From Bacteroidia bacterium (lineage in GTDB: Bacteria > Bacteroidota > Bacteroidia > B-17B0 > Aurantibacillaceae): a DNA stretch of 64,000 bases. The translations under genes and the position numbers were made by a program. The notes beneath the pieces are model-generated. The model worked only from the letters and a program-made list of their open reading frames with translations, was not told the DNA's origin and searched no databases. The stretch is from the NCBI GenBank assembly GCA_016787785.1, contig JAEUTO010000011.1:516115-580114 (forward strand), read 5' to 3'. Position 1 is the stretch's first letter. Each line of letters starts with the position of its first letter. This document shows positions 18,892 through 27,839 of this stretch, in pieces.

Positions 18892-21800
18892 TTACTGAAT
18901 GATGAGCTTTTTAGTGAACGTTTTTTTATTGCTCTCAACACTCACAAAATAAATTCCTCTGGTAAATGTGCTTACATCAATTGTTTGCGATGTAAGCGAT
19001 GAAGGTTTATTGTTTTCGTAAACAATTCTTCCAAGCGCATCTCTTATTAACACTGCGCTTATAGTTTCTAACTGAGTGTTAAAAGCGAGTGTTATTTTTT
19101 CGTTAGCAGGATTTGGAAAAATATCAAACATCGAAATTTCAGCAGAGGCTGTTTTAACATCTGTGGTTATTAAACTTGCATTTAAATTAATGTTATCTAC
19201 ATAAAGCACGTTACCATAATTTCCACGATTTTGAAACGTGATCATTACTTCGGGCTGTCCAATATACGCGTTTAAGTAAACGGTATCTGTACGCCACTGT
19301 GTTGCGGTTGGCGTAAAAAATCCTGTATTATCCGGAGCCGTTGCTAAAGTGGTACTGCCTTTTGTGTACACAATGTTGTAGGATTGTCCGCAGTTAGTGG
19401 AGATGCCAACAGCCAACGAATCAAAATTCACATTATCGTAACGCGCATAAGCCACATCAAAATAAAGTTTTGGATTAGTAACGCCAACTAAATTGTAATT
19501 CTGCGTGGTAAACGCATCACGTTTTCCTAATACTGCAAAATTATAATTATCAAAAAATGCACTTTCGCTGCTTGCGCTATATCCACCAACGGTATTACTT
19601 TTTTGCCATACTATCTGGTCTTGTGTATCATCAAACAAGGTCCAGTTGTTTGGCGGAAAGGGACCCGCAAAACTTTGTGTTACCGGAAGTACTAACGAAG
19701 TAATAACGGTAATGTAAGCGGTTTGTGTTAATACGCTTGTACCATTTGCATTTGTTACACTAAGCGATACGGGATAGATACCGGGTGTTGCATAGGTAAC
19801 CGAAGGATTTGTTAGTGTTGATGTTGCGGGACTACCACCGCTAAATGTCCAGGCCCATGCAATTGGGTTGCCATAACTTTGATCGGTAAAGGTTACAGTT
19901 GTATTTGGGCAAATAATTTGTTTGTTTACAATAAAACCTGGTGCCGGTGGCATAGAGGTATTTATCGGCAATTCCCAAACGCCGCGACCATAGTACCCAA
20001 CGCGTAATGCAGAAGAAGCTGTGCCCGAATTAAAGAACATAAAATCATTCATATCGGCAATGGTTGGTAAATTATAGGTAATATTTTGCCATGCTGCTAA
20101 AGAAGAATTTCTGTAATACACTTTTTTTGCCGTGCAGGCGTAAACACTTTCATCATTACTAAATTCGTCATGATAAATAGCAATGATATTTAAGCCGCCT
20201 GTAATACCGGTATTATAATTTGTAAACGTTTGTCCTTTATTGGTAGAACGGTAAATGGTGTTGCCGCATGATACAATAACTACGTTAGAGTTGGTTGCTA
20301 TACTTGTAATGCAGGCTGCAACTCCTGTAGCCCCCGGTGCACCAAAAGTGGTAAAGCTTGGCGAAGCTGCAAAAACATTATCGCAGCGATAGAAAACGTT
20401 GTTACTTGTAAAAGCATAAATTACTGAAGAGTCGGCCCAGGATGAATGTAAAGCAACAACGGTATTTGTTGTAGTACCAATTTGTGTCCATGTTGGTGTT
20501 GTGGCTGTTAAAGAATTACTTCTGTAAAAATTTTGCAGAGCACAAAAACCGGTGTTTGGTATTTTTTTATTGAAGGCTAAATTAATATTGTTGCTGGCTG
20601 TAAATGGTAAATTATAGCTTGTCTCCGATCCATTTACCGGCCGGCGATTTCCATTCTCATAATAATAAACCGTATTGGCACTATTATAAGAGAATAACAT
20701 TTTACTTCCCCAATCGCCACCGCGGTTAGTGAACCAGGTACTTGAATTTAAGAACAACTCACCATTATCCTGTGTGCCAATACTTACCGTGTTACGTTGC
20801 AAATTACTCTGCGCTGCGTGGTAAATTTCTGTTGCTTCAATGCCATCCGAGCGATCGTGCCATGTTACCCCACCATTGCGACTTACAAAAACACCACCAT
20901 CATTTACATTAAACAACAGGTTGCTGTAAACAGGATGTTGTCGTATGCCGTGCATATCGGTATGGCAGTTATCATACCAGTTGGTTAATTTTGTCCAGGC
21001 AACACCGCCATTGGTACTTTTCCAAACGCAGTGTGCGGCAATGTATAAAGCGTTAGCATTGTTCTGGTCACAGGTCATGCTAAAATTATAATCGCCCTGC
21101 CCGGGGGTGGTGGCATCATAACCTACTAAACTTTGCGCGGCGTTATTGTAAACGGTTGTAAAACTTGTGCCAAAATTAGTTGACTTCAAGGTTAGTCCTT
21201 CGTTAGCGATCATAGAAAGATAAACCACATTTGGACTTGCCTTACTCACTGCCAGACGCATGCCTTGCCCGTTGCTTGACGGCACAAAAACACCGGCGGT
21301 AATTTGGGTCCACGTGGCACCAAAATTTAACGAGCGCCAGAGTTGAGAATCAGTTACAGCGTAAACCGTATCGGCACTATTAGGTTTTAATAGCATAGCC
21401 TTAAAAGCGCCACCGGTTTTTACAACGCTCCAGTTGGCACCGGCGTTGGTTGATTTATAAATTCCGTTTTCGGTTGCCGCTAAAATATTTTGGTTGTTAA
21501 TGGGGTCCATAATTAACTCCACCACCAAACGGTTACCCATGCCGGTATTTGAAAGTGCCCAGCTGGTGCCGCCATTGGTACTTTTCCAAACACCAAAGCC
21601 GGATGAATAATAATTAGGATCGCCGCTGCCCAAATACAAAGTGTTGTTGTTGGTATGATCAATGCAAATAGAAGCACATTCCATTTTTGGAAAATAATCG
21701 GTACCCACATTTTGCCAGGTAGCACCTGTATCGTTACTGCGCCACAAACCACCGGTGGCAGAAGTAACATATAAACGGTTGGTAGTTATAGGATCAAATT

Positions 21801-21951
21801 TTATTTGCGTGCAGCGGCCAATACCATTTATTTGCCCGCTGGCATTGATAGGAAAATTAATTGGCCCTGATGCTGACCAGGATGTTGCAGGTTGTGCTAT
21901 GGCGAAATGGCAAACACAAAAGGCAAACACAAAATTTAATAAGGCTCTCAT
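18892..21951 (-). CDS. Secreted sortilin/BNR-repeat protein with PKD and T9SS sorting domains
   Basis: 1019 residues from the ATG at 21951. A start 15 bp earlier is possible, but 21951 makes a classic ATGA overlap with the upstream gene. Signal peptide about 1-19. Residues about 20-640 carry many BNR/VPS10-like propeller repeats (GLWRSNDTGATW, VWKSTNGGTSW, IYKSTNAGANW, VFVSRNGGVTW). A PKD domain (about 675-755, with WAWTFSGGSP) follows, then a jelly-roll-like region, then a T9SS type A domain (IFPNPANEKITLAF ... KKLIIQ). Exported and surface-attached or released. Ligand or enzymatic role unknown; proteins of this build are often annotated glycosyl hydrolase without proof. Confidence 0.92.
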   Translation of the reverse strand: MRALLNFVFAFCVCHFAIAQPATSWSASGPINFPINASGQINGIGRCTQIKFDPITTNRLYVTSATGGLWRSNDTGATWQNVGTDYFPKMECASICIDHTNNNTLYLGSGDPNYYSSGFGVWKSTNGGTSWALSNTGMGNRLVVELIMDPINNQNILAATENGIYKSTNAGANWSVVKTGGAFKAMLLKPNSADTVYAVTDSQLWRSLNFGATWTQITAGVFVPSSNGQGMRLAVSKASPNVVYLSMIANEGLTLKSTNFGTSFTTVYNNAAQSLVGYDATTPGQGDYNFSMTCDQNNANALYIAAHCVWKSTNGGVAWTKLTNWYDNCHTDMHGIRQHPVYSNLLFNVNDGGVFVSRNGGVTWHDRSDGIEATEIYHAAQSNLQRNTVSIGTQDNGELFLNSSTWFTNRGGDWGSKMLFSYNSANTVYYYENGNRRPVNGSETSYNLPFTASNNINLAFNKKIPNTGFCALQNFYRSNSLTATTPTWTQIGTTTNTVVALHSSWADSSVIYAFTSNNVFYRCDNVFAASPSFTTFGAPGATGVAACITSIATNSNVVIVSCGNTIYRSTNKGQTFTNYNTGITGGLNIIAIYHDEFSNDESVYACTAKKVYYRNSSLAAWQNITYNLPTIADMNDFMFFNSGTASSALRVGYYGRGVWELPINTSMPPAPGFIVNKQIICPNTTVTFTDQSYGNPIAWAWTFSGGSPATSTLTNPSVTYATPGIYPVSLSVTNANGTSVLTQTAYITVITSLVLPVTQSFAGPFPPNNWTLFDDTQDQIVWQKSNTVGGYSASSESAFFDNYNFAVLGKRDAFTTQNYNLVGVTNPKLYFDVAYARYDNVNFDSLAVGISTNCGQSYNIVYTKGSTTLATAPDNTGFFTPTATQWRTDTVYLNAYIGQPEVMITFQNRGNYGNVLYVDNINLNASLITTDVKTASAEISMFDIFPNPANEKITLAFNTQLETISAVLIRDALGRIVYENNKPSSLTSQTIDVSTFTRGIYFVSVESNKKTFTKKLIIQ

Positions 21952-22355
21952 TGTTTTTGCTCCCACATTTTTAATTGTTCTTCTTTGCTGATGATGTGGC
22001 CGTCGGCCTGCACATAAGGTTTAACCTGCATTTTCCAATGCTCGAATTTTTTACACTCTAAACCGTATTTTTTGTACATTTCTTTTTCTTTTCTTTTTTC
22101 GCGCATCTCGCGGCGGCTCTCCATCTTTTGTTCTTTGCTGGCTTCGCCTTTGGTTTGGCCAATTAGTTCATCTTCCTCTAAGGGTTTGCGTTTGCCCTTC
22201 CAAAACGTTTCGTAGGCGTTTATTGCTTCAAAATAATTAACGTTAGGATCTTTGATCATCTCTATCCAATAGGGATGTTTTTTGTAATTTTTACTTTGCT
22301 GCGCCTGTGCAGTACCAAAACAAATTAGCGTACAAAAAATAAGGAAGTATTTCAT
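21948..22355 (-). CDS. Small secreted basic protein coupled to the BNR protein
   Basis: 135 residues. The signal peptide (MKYFLIFCTLICFGTAQAQ) is followed by a conserved-looking segment (HPYWIEMIKDPNVNYFEAINAYETFWKGKRKP) and a highly charged Lys/Glu/Arg helix (about 70-100). Its TGA overlaps the ATG of the downstream BNR/T9SS gene by 4 bp, so they are translationally coupled and probably act together. No enzymatic motif seen. Role unknown. Confidence 0.85.
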   Translation of the reverse strand: MKYFLIFCTLICFGTAQAQQSKNYKKHPYWIEMIKDPNVNYFEAINAYETFWKGKRKPLEEDELIGQTKGEASKEQKMESRREMREKRKEKEMYKKYGLECKKFEHWKMQVKPYVQADGHIISKEEQLKMWEQKQ

Positions 22356-22523
22356 ATGTTGAAATTATTATTTTTAATTGTCATATGGTTTATCCAGTTT
22401 AACTTTTTGTTTTTGTGTTTTGGCAAACATGGATAGTTCATAAAAACAAAAATACTTAATAATGTTGAGCAGGGACTTCCTAAAAATATTTAGTTTATTA
22501 TTTAAGGATCTTATCTCCAATGT

Positions 22524-23366
22524 TTATGGATAGTTTTTGTCTACTACGTTTTGTATGATGCGGATTTTCACCTCGTCAAGACCGGCGTGATATTTTATAG
22601 ATGTTGCCTTCTTTTTTGTAAAATATTTAAAGAATACGCAGGCGTTTAAATACGCCCCAAGCATAGAGGGATGCTGGTCATCATCATATAAATTAATATT
22701 CGGATGGGATTTTAGTATTTCCAAATAACAATTAGTTATCGGCACGGTTTTCATGTTTGTCGCTTTAGCAACTGTATCATAGGCGTTATTTATAAATTTA
22801 GCTTCTTCATCTAAAGAATTTATCAGTGGTGAGCAACATTTTAGTTTTGTTATTATTGGGCTAACAACACCGCTAGGGTAACAGTATTGTTTTGGAAAGG
22901 TATCAAGACCAGGCCAGGTTTTAAAAAGTATAAACGATGTATTGTTATAATTAGATAATTTCTTTATGTTTATTATGGCGGGAATAACCTGTAAATTTTT
23001 TACTTCAGGAATAAGTAACCTAACGGTACCTTCCTGTAATATAATGTGATCCCACTTTTTTAATAACAGTGTTTTTTCAGTTTCAGTAGTGTCTCCTTTT
23101 TGCTTTGGACGCGATGAAGCAAAGTCTCGGTTTTTAGAAGTAATTATTATATTGAGGTGACTGTCAAGGGAGATTCCAGGAAAGGTTGACTGAGAAACCT
23201 TATAATTTAATTTGGCATGATCAAACATTTTTTGGAGGGTTATTGGCATATCAAAATAGTAAGTCAAACTATTTCCAATAAATAGTATGGAAATCCTAGG
23301 CTTAGCTTTTTCGGTTGAGAATGAAAGTAATAAAAAGGATAAAATTATTTTTAAAAATGTTCTCAA
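22524..23366 (-). CDS. SGNH-hydrolase-like secreted protein
   Basis: 280 residues starting at TTG, with no usable ATG before the signal peptide. After the hydrophobic N-terminus comes the block I motif LFIGNSLT, giving nucleophile S33. The C-terminal DDQHPS gives the Asp-x-x-His pair near D229 and H232, and HIILQEG may be the oxyanion block. This is the SGNH/GDSL (DUF4886-like) fold, typically an ester or acetyl hydrolase acting on glycans or lipids. It lies downstream in the same direction as the RiPP-type operon, separated by 160 bp from the DUF6624 gene. Any link is unproven. Confidence 0.75.
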   Translation of the reverse strand: MRTFLKIILSFLLLSFSTEKAKPRISILFIGNSLTYYFDMPITLQKMFDHAKLNYKVSQSTFPGISLDSHLNIIITSKNRDFASSRPKQKGDTTETEKTLLLKKWDHIILQEGTVRLLIPEVKNLQVIPAIINIKKLSNYNNTSFILFKTWPGLDTFPKQYCYPSGVVSPIITKLKCCSPLINSLDEEAKFINNAYDTVAKATNMKTVPITNCYLEILKSHPNINLYDDDQHPSMLGAYLNACVFFKYFTKKKATSIKYHAGLDEVKIRIIQNVVDKNYP

Positions 23367-23528
23367 AAGATTAATTAAATAAATTTAGAACTGAATACTC
23401 CATCCGATAGAATCTTAATAATACTCTATTTGCCATTAATATAATATAGCTTTTAAGCGGTATTAATGTATTCCTTTTCTATAATGTTAAGTTGTTTGTT
23501 TATTTTAACGCGAATAGATTAAATTTTT

Positions 23529-24500
23529 CTATTTCTTTTTTAGTTCCCTTAAGAGCATATCTTTTTTATATTGTTCAACATCCCATTTTAGCTGCCAGTT
23601 GCTTATATACTCTGCCATTGGTGGCAAGAAAACTTCAGCTCTGCGTTTATCCACATTGTCCGGGTCTTCTAAGGGTAAAACATATAAAATACCAGTTTCA
23701 TCATCGCGTCCAAGCTGGCTTCCATAAATCTGCTTTTTATTTTGGCCTATTGCAACTCTATCCTCTAATAAAGCAAGATCTTTACTTGCAGCTTTACGAT
23801 TTTTTACTGCTTCGCGCATCATCGGTAAGTATTTTTCCTGTATTTTTTGATCTGAGTGCTGAATAACCAAAAACAACGTTGAGCTTCCTCGACCTCCAAT
23901 AATATCAGGACCAAGCCACCCATATTGATCTAAAATTTTTGTTATAAATATAACATTTGATGCGTCTTTTTCACTTATGATCTGCCAAAGGCTATCCATT
24001 TGCTTAGAATTGTGTCCATATTTTTTTTCAATAACATCTACCTGTAATCTGTAATGCTGGTCTTCAAAATCAATACTATCTAGCGTTTTTACGAGAGGTT
24101 TGTTTAGTTTAGCTTCCGCTTTTTCTTTATTTTGCTTAACAGTTTCAATCAAAGGTGCCCATCTTGGATCAGAATGTAAAGTAGTAAAATCCTTATCTGA
24201 AGTTATAGTAATGAGATCCTTATACTTACCCTGGATAACAATTCGATTTAAATGAAAAAAAGCGCTGTCTGGATACTTTGCTAAGGCCCAGGAACAAGCA
24301 GCGCTGTATCGGTCCTTCTCATAAGCTTTTCCCTCGTTTTCTTTAAACGCAGATGAAAAAAATAGCGCTGAACTTTTGTACTCTTTAGCGTAATAAAGTG
24401 AATCCGCCTTTTTTATTAAGTCAAAATATCTGGCAGGAGGTCTTTGACTATAAAAACTGAATGTAAATAAAACACCAAAGAAAAGGAGCAAGTTTTTCAT
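23529..24500 (-). CDS. TPR-like/DUF6624-type secreted protein
   Basis: 323 residues. Signal peptide about 1-18. Residues 25-130 look like a TPR-type helical solenoid (ADSLYYAKEYKSSALFFSSAF; YSAACSWALAKYPDSAFFHLNR). The C-terminal half (about 140-305) carries the DUF6624 pattern: DQYGWLGPDIIGGRGSSTLFLVIQHSD, then LEDRVAIGQNKKQIYGSQL, then LPLEDPDNVDKRR. Function of the family is unknown. It begins 60 bp after the SPASM maturase stop on the same strand, so it may belong to the same transcript. Confidence 0.78.
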   Translation of the reverse strand: MKNLLLFFGVLFTFSFYSQRPPARYFDLIKKADSLYYAKEYKSSALFFSSAFKENEGKAYEKDRYSAACSWALAKYPDSAFFHLNRIVIQGKYKDLITITSDKDFTTLHSDPRWAPLIETVKQNKEKAEAKLNKPLVKTLDSIDFEDQHYRLQVDVIEKKYGHNSKQMDSLWQIISEKDASNVIFITKILDQYGWLGPDIIGGRGSSTLFLVIQHSDQKIQEKYLPMMREAVKNRKAASKDLALLEDRVAIGQNKKQIYGSQLGRDDETGILYVLPLEDPDNVDKRRAEVFLPPMAEYISNWQLKWDVEQYKKDMLLRELKKK

Positions 24501-24559
24501 GTTATATAAAATTACACAATTTTTAACTAGTATGTGGAAAAATTCAGCCGCAATGTACT

Positions 24560-25579
24560 TTATCTTAGGCCATAGTACTCGATTGCTTTTGCCTTAAGAG
24601 GGTTCGTGCTCCAATCGTCCCAAGAGCCAGTATATGGATCGTACCCACATTTTAAAGGCTTACTGTATAGATCACTTGGGTCTTCAGTAAACGCCCTACA
24701 GTCAGTGCAAACGTGTCTGTACTCACAATCTTTGCATACTTTTATATCGGCTTTTTTTATGCCCCACAATTTTTTAAAACCAGGTTTATTTACCGCTTCT
24801 GCTAATTTCGTATCTTTTATATTACCAAAATTTTCTTTCATACAGGGGCAGTTTTTAATATTACCTGATGAATCTATATTTATTTTTCGGTTTAAACATG
24901 TATTGTTCTGTTGTGATTCAGTGAACAAGGATAAGTTTATATTAAAATTTTCTTCTTTTATAAGACCGCAGCACTTATTACCAAATGGCATATTTCTAAC
25001 TATTAAAACGTCTTTAAACTCATTTAAAAATATGGAGTCGTTACAATTAAATACTTTTATCTTATTTTGTAACCTTGGTGACATTAAAAGTTTATTTATG
25101 AATTCGTTTAGCTTTTCACTTTTAAAATAATTTATAACTAGATCAAAACTAATAATTGAATACCCCAATAGGGCGGTTTCTAATATTTCAACATCTTTAT
25201 CGCATATATTTTCAGAAATGATAAAGGTATAGTAGAAACAATTCAATTGTTCTAAATCGCTCAAGATTTTTCCAATGGCAGAAACATTTTTTTTATTAAT
25301 TTCTATAACAGCATTTGAGATTGTTGCTGGTAAATCCCATTCTAAATTTAAGTCAGGAAAAAGTAGCTCTTCATCTGAGTCAATTCTAAAAATTATTTCT
25401 TTTTTAAGGAGTTCATCCAATAATACAATATCCTGATCTTTTAAACTTTCATTTTTAAGAGACTCAATAAATGCAGTTACTTTTTTTGGCAATACTGTCA
25501 TTTGATCCCTACCAAAATCAATAAGTAAGTCTCTGGTATAACCTTTTGTTATAATATTGTCAGGAAAAATTTTGTACAT
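24560..25579 (-). CDS. gwsS: Grasp-with-spasm system SPASM-domain peptide maturase
   Basis: 339 residues. The C-terminal SPASM domain shows the canonical layout: C228-x10-G-x4-C244 (then C246), C282-x2-C285-x5-C291-x2-C294, and C311, enough to bind auxiliary 4Fe-4S clusters. There is no CxxxCxxC at the N-terminus, so it is not itself a complete radical SAM enzyme. This SPASM-only layout next to an ATP-grasp gene defines grasp-with-spasm systems. Likely role: recognising or modifying the precursor peptide together with the ATP-grasp ligase. The ATG abuts the stop of a 51-codon ORF (TAG|ATG), giving tight coupling. Confidence 0.85.
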   Translation of the reverse strand: MYKIFPDNIITKGYTRDLLIDFGRDQMTVLPKKVTAFIESLKNESLKDQDIVLLDELLKKEIIFRIDSDEELLFPDLNLEWDLPATISNAVIEINKKNVSAIGKILSDLEQLNCFYYTFIISENICDKDVEILETALLGYSIISFDLVINYFKSEKLNEFINKLLMSPRLQNKIKVFNCNDSIFLNEFKDVLIVRNMPFGNKCCGLIKEENFNINLSLFTESQQNNTCLNRKINIDSSGNIKNCPCMKENFGNIKDTKLAEAVNKPGFKKLWGIKKADIKVCKDCEYRHVCTDCRAFTEDPSDLYSKPLKCGYDPYTGSWDDWSTNPLKAKAIEYYGLR

Positions 25580-25735
25580 CTAGAATTGAGTTATACATTT
25601 ATAAAAAGGCCTTTCTCTTATCTTTAATCTAGGCATGACCTTCATTTCATTAAATCTTGTATTTATTAAGCCGGTTATTGGTTTTATTTTTAATTTAGAA
25701 AACCCTATTGGTTTTTCAGTTTTTAAATTTTTCAT
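25580..25735 (-). CDS. 51-residue ORF coupled between the two maturase genes
   Basis: The ATG (25735) overlaps the TGA of the ATP-grasp gene by 4 bp, and its TAG is followed immediately by the ATG of the SPASM gene. Coupling on both sides makes chance unlikely. The product is basic (MKNLKTEKPIGFSKLKIK ... RERPFYKCITQF), with one Cys and no signal peptide. Residues 25-28 are NTRF; the candidate precursor has NTRY at 14-17. It could be a leader-binding or accessory peptide, a second substrate, or a leader-like regulator. No family recognised. Confidence 0.65.
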   Translation of the reverse strand: MKNLKTEKPIGFSKLKIKPITGLINTRFNEMKVMPRLKIRERPFYKCITQF

Positions 25736-26679
25736 GTACATATTAATTCCGAAATTTTTTTATCTAAGTGATAGTTTCCAAAGTAAGAAACGTTTCCAAA
25801 TTGCCCGATTGGATTAATTTCTAGAAAATAAATTTTTTTATCATGCCCATATATTAAATCAATTGAACAATATTTGAGATTTAAATCCACAATTAAAGCC
25901 TGTAATTTCTTTTGTACACTTTCAGGCAGTTGGAATGGAATTTGTCTGTTAGGGAGCGCTCTATCATAGTTTCTAGAGTCGATTTTAGTTTGATCATTAT
26001 TTTGTGACACAACTGCGATAGAGTAAAATTTATTATCCAGAAAGAAAACCCTGACGTCAAATTTTTTGGTTATTAATTTTTGGAAAAAAGTGGGATGAAA
26101 ATTTTCTCCAAGACTCGCAACATCATCGCGTGTTAGCTCTTCTGTATAACTAAAGTAATTATTCCCACTTACTTCATAGCTATAACTTGATAAAATGATT
26201 TTCGTAATAACTTGTTTATGTGTTTCTCGAAAACTTACTAGGTCTGATTTTTGTGAAGTAAAGATGTATTCGGGAATTAATAGATTAAATTTACTCGCTT
26301 TATCAAGTATTATTAATTTATTCAAGTCTGCAAGTTGTGGATGCCCCAAATGATCAATTTGTTTTATTTTATGGTAAAGATATTGTCTGATAATCTTGTT
26401 TTCCTTCGTTAAAAAATCAACTACATTATCGCTGTGTTCTTTATGAATTTCTGGCGTAATTAAAATATCACCTTGTCTGTAAAAAATTTTACTAATACTA
26501 TTTAAGTCAATTTCATATCCACCAGTAATATTTTTTATTACCATAGAATCCCCTTCAATTTTGACTAGTCTTACAACATCTTCCCCGTACAAGATTTTAA
26601 AGGGTTTTTTCATATGTAGAAGCCATTGACATATACTAGGAGTTATAGGGTCATGATCAATGCTTATTAGAAGGATCAT
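25732..26679 (-). CDS. gwsG: Grasp-with-spasm system ATP-grasp peptide maturase
   Basis: 315 residues. The N-terminal preATP-grasp part starts MILLISIDHDPITP, and a conserved YRQGDI segment matches the graspetide-ligase (RimK-like) type. The C-terminal ATP/Mg site is FLEINPIGQF (E287, N289), with DVRVFFLDNKFYSIAVVSQ before it. By family it activates Asp/Glu side chains of a precursor as acyl phosphates to form ester or amide macrocycles. It sits 46 bp after the candidate precursor gene and overlaps the following 51-codon ORF by 4 bp. Confidence 0.87.
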   Translation of the reverse strand: MILLISIDHDPITPSICQWLLHMKKPFKILYGEDVVRLVKIEGDSMVIKNITGGYEIDLNSISKIFYRQGDILITPEIHKEHSDNVVDFLTKENKIIRQYLYHKIKQIDHLGHPQLADLNKLIILDKASKFNLLIPEYIFTSQKSDLVSFRETHKQVITKIILSSYSYEVSGNNYFSYTEELTRDDVASLGENFHPTFFQKLITKKFDVRVFFLDNKFYSIAVVSQNNDQTKIDSRNYDRALPNRQIPFQLPESVQKKLQALIVDLNLKYCSIDLIYGHDKKIYFLEINPIGQFGNVSYFGNYHLDKKISELICT

Positions 26680-26725
26680 TTTTAATTATATGATTTTATT
26701 ATTGAGAATTGAAAGCCATTATATT

Positions 26726-26968
26726 TTAATATGGAAGTGGGTCGGTGCAATCCTCTACTATTGTCCCGTTATCACCAGTAGTGACGTATCGCGTATCTAC
26801 AATACAATTCCAAGCATCGTATGAGGGAGACGCTACTGTACCTCCGGAACATCTATCAGCAAAATCCCAATCATTTATTAATTGTCTTCTCGATGGGTTT
26901 CGGACAGGGTTTAAAACGTATCTAGTATTTAAAGTAGGAACTTCTTTCAATTTCTCTTTTTTCTTCAT
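26726..26968 (-). CDS. Candidate grasp-with-spasm RiPP precursor peptide
   Basis: 80 residues. The basic N-terminal half (Lys/Arg-rich, residues 2-28) looks like a leader. The C-terminal half is rich in Asp/Glu (nine acidic residues from D33 on), Thr/Ser and three Cys (C40, C55, C74), as expected for side-chain crosslinking. A TRYV motif occurs twice (15-18 and 59-62), the second as DTRYV in the presumed core. The gene lies directly upstream of the two maturases on the same strand. Assignment rests on size, composition and position. I cannot fix the leader/core boundary. Confidence 0.7.
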   Translation of the reverse strand: MKKKEKLKEVPTLNTRYVLNPVRNPSRRQLINDWDFADRCSGGTVASPSYDAWNCIVDTRYVTTGDNGTIVEDCTDPLPY

Positions 26969-27000
26969 AATCTTAAATTTTAAAATTGTTTAATAATTTT

Positions 27001-27795
27001 TTACGGGACATAGTCCCAATCGTTACCAGTTACTGTAATATCAAACTCTTCGGCATTTTCGGTTGAAGCAAAAATTTGATAGTCTGCTTGCAACTCAAAA
27101 TTGTTTTCAAAATCAATTTCATGCGTAAATGATAAATCGGAGCCAGATGGCTTTACACCCAGCACAACTACTTCGGTATAAAGAAATTTTGTAGTTCCAT
27201 TATAAATAAACAGCCTTACCATACCCGGTGTTGTTAAAGTATCATCCGCCTTAATGATTATAGATGTAAGGCTAGATCCTTTATAGGTTAAAGAACTACC
27301 AGCTGAATAAACGCTTGTTAATGTTCCAGTGCCATCTAAATTAGAATTTGCTGTGTTAGGCAAGCCATAACCTAGTTTTGTATGGTACATGGTGGTATCT
27401 GTTCTTACGGAGGGGGCATAATACACCCATTCTAAGGTTTCCGCAATAATGTTAAACGATTCGGCGTTTTCGGTTGCAGCCATTAATTCATAACCGGCCT
27501 TTAACTCAAAATTTAGTACTAAGGTGGTTTGAAATGTCGGTCGCGAAGCAGCTTTTGTTATTGCCGGTACTAAAATCTCCTTTAATAGTACTTTACTGCT
27601 TGTATTATTAATAAATAAACGCACCACGCCGGCGGTGGTATTTTGTATTGCCTTTACTGTAACTGCTTTTATCAATGCGCCGTTCGAACCGCTTCTTATA
27701 ACTGTAGTTATTGTGCCGGTACCATCTAAATTTGGATTAGCGGTGCTAATAGTTACTAAGCCTGTTTTTGCTGTATATTGTGTTTCTTCTGCCAT
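27001..27795 (-). CDS. Two-domain phage-structural-like repeat protein (paralogue 3)
   Basis: 264 residues made of two copies of a domain of about 130 residues (1-129, 130-264). Signature strings are NLDGTGTITTV, GSNGALIKAVTVKA, VRLFI, FELKAGY and ATENAESFNIIAE at the end of each copy. No signal peptide, so cytoplasmic unless released by lysis. From memory, similar domains occur in phage virion or tail proteins. This is family resemblance, not a search result. Its stop lies 32 bp before the candidate precursor start, same strand, so probably one transcript. Confidence 0.85.
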   Translation of the reverse strand: MAEETQYTAKTGLVTISTANPNLDGTGTITTVIRSGSNGALIKAVTVKAIQNTTAGVVRLFINNTSSKVLLKEILVPAITKAASRPTFQTTLVLNFELKAGYELMAATENAESFNIIAETLEWVYYAPSVRTDTTMYHTKLGYGLPNTANSNLDGTGTLTSVYSAGSSLTYKGSSLTSIIIKADDTLTTPGMVRLFIYNGTTKFLYTEVVVLGVKPSGSDLSFTHEIDFENNFELQADYQIFASTENAEEFDITVTGNDWDYVP

Positions 27796-27839
27796 TTGTT
27801 TTTAAGTTTATTATCAACTCATAAAAATATTTATTTAGT

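Noticed and set aside
24560..25579. Radical SAM enzyme
   Set aside because: The SPASM cysteines are present but there is no CxxxCxxC, so it was called SPASM-only (GwsS type).
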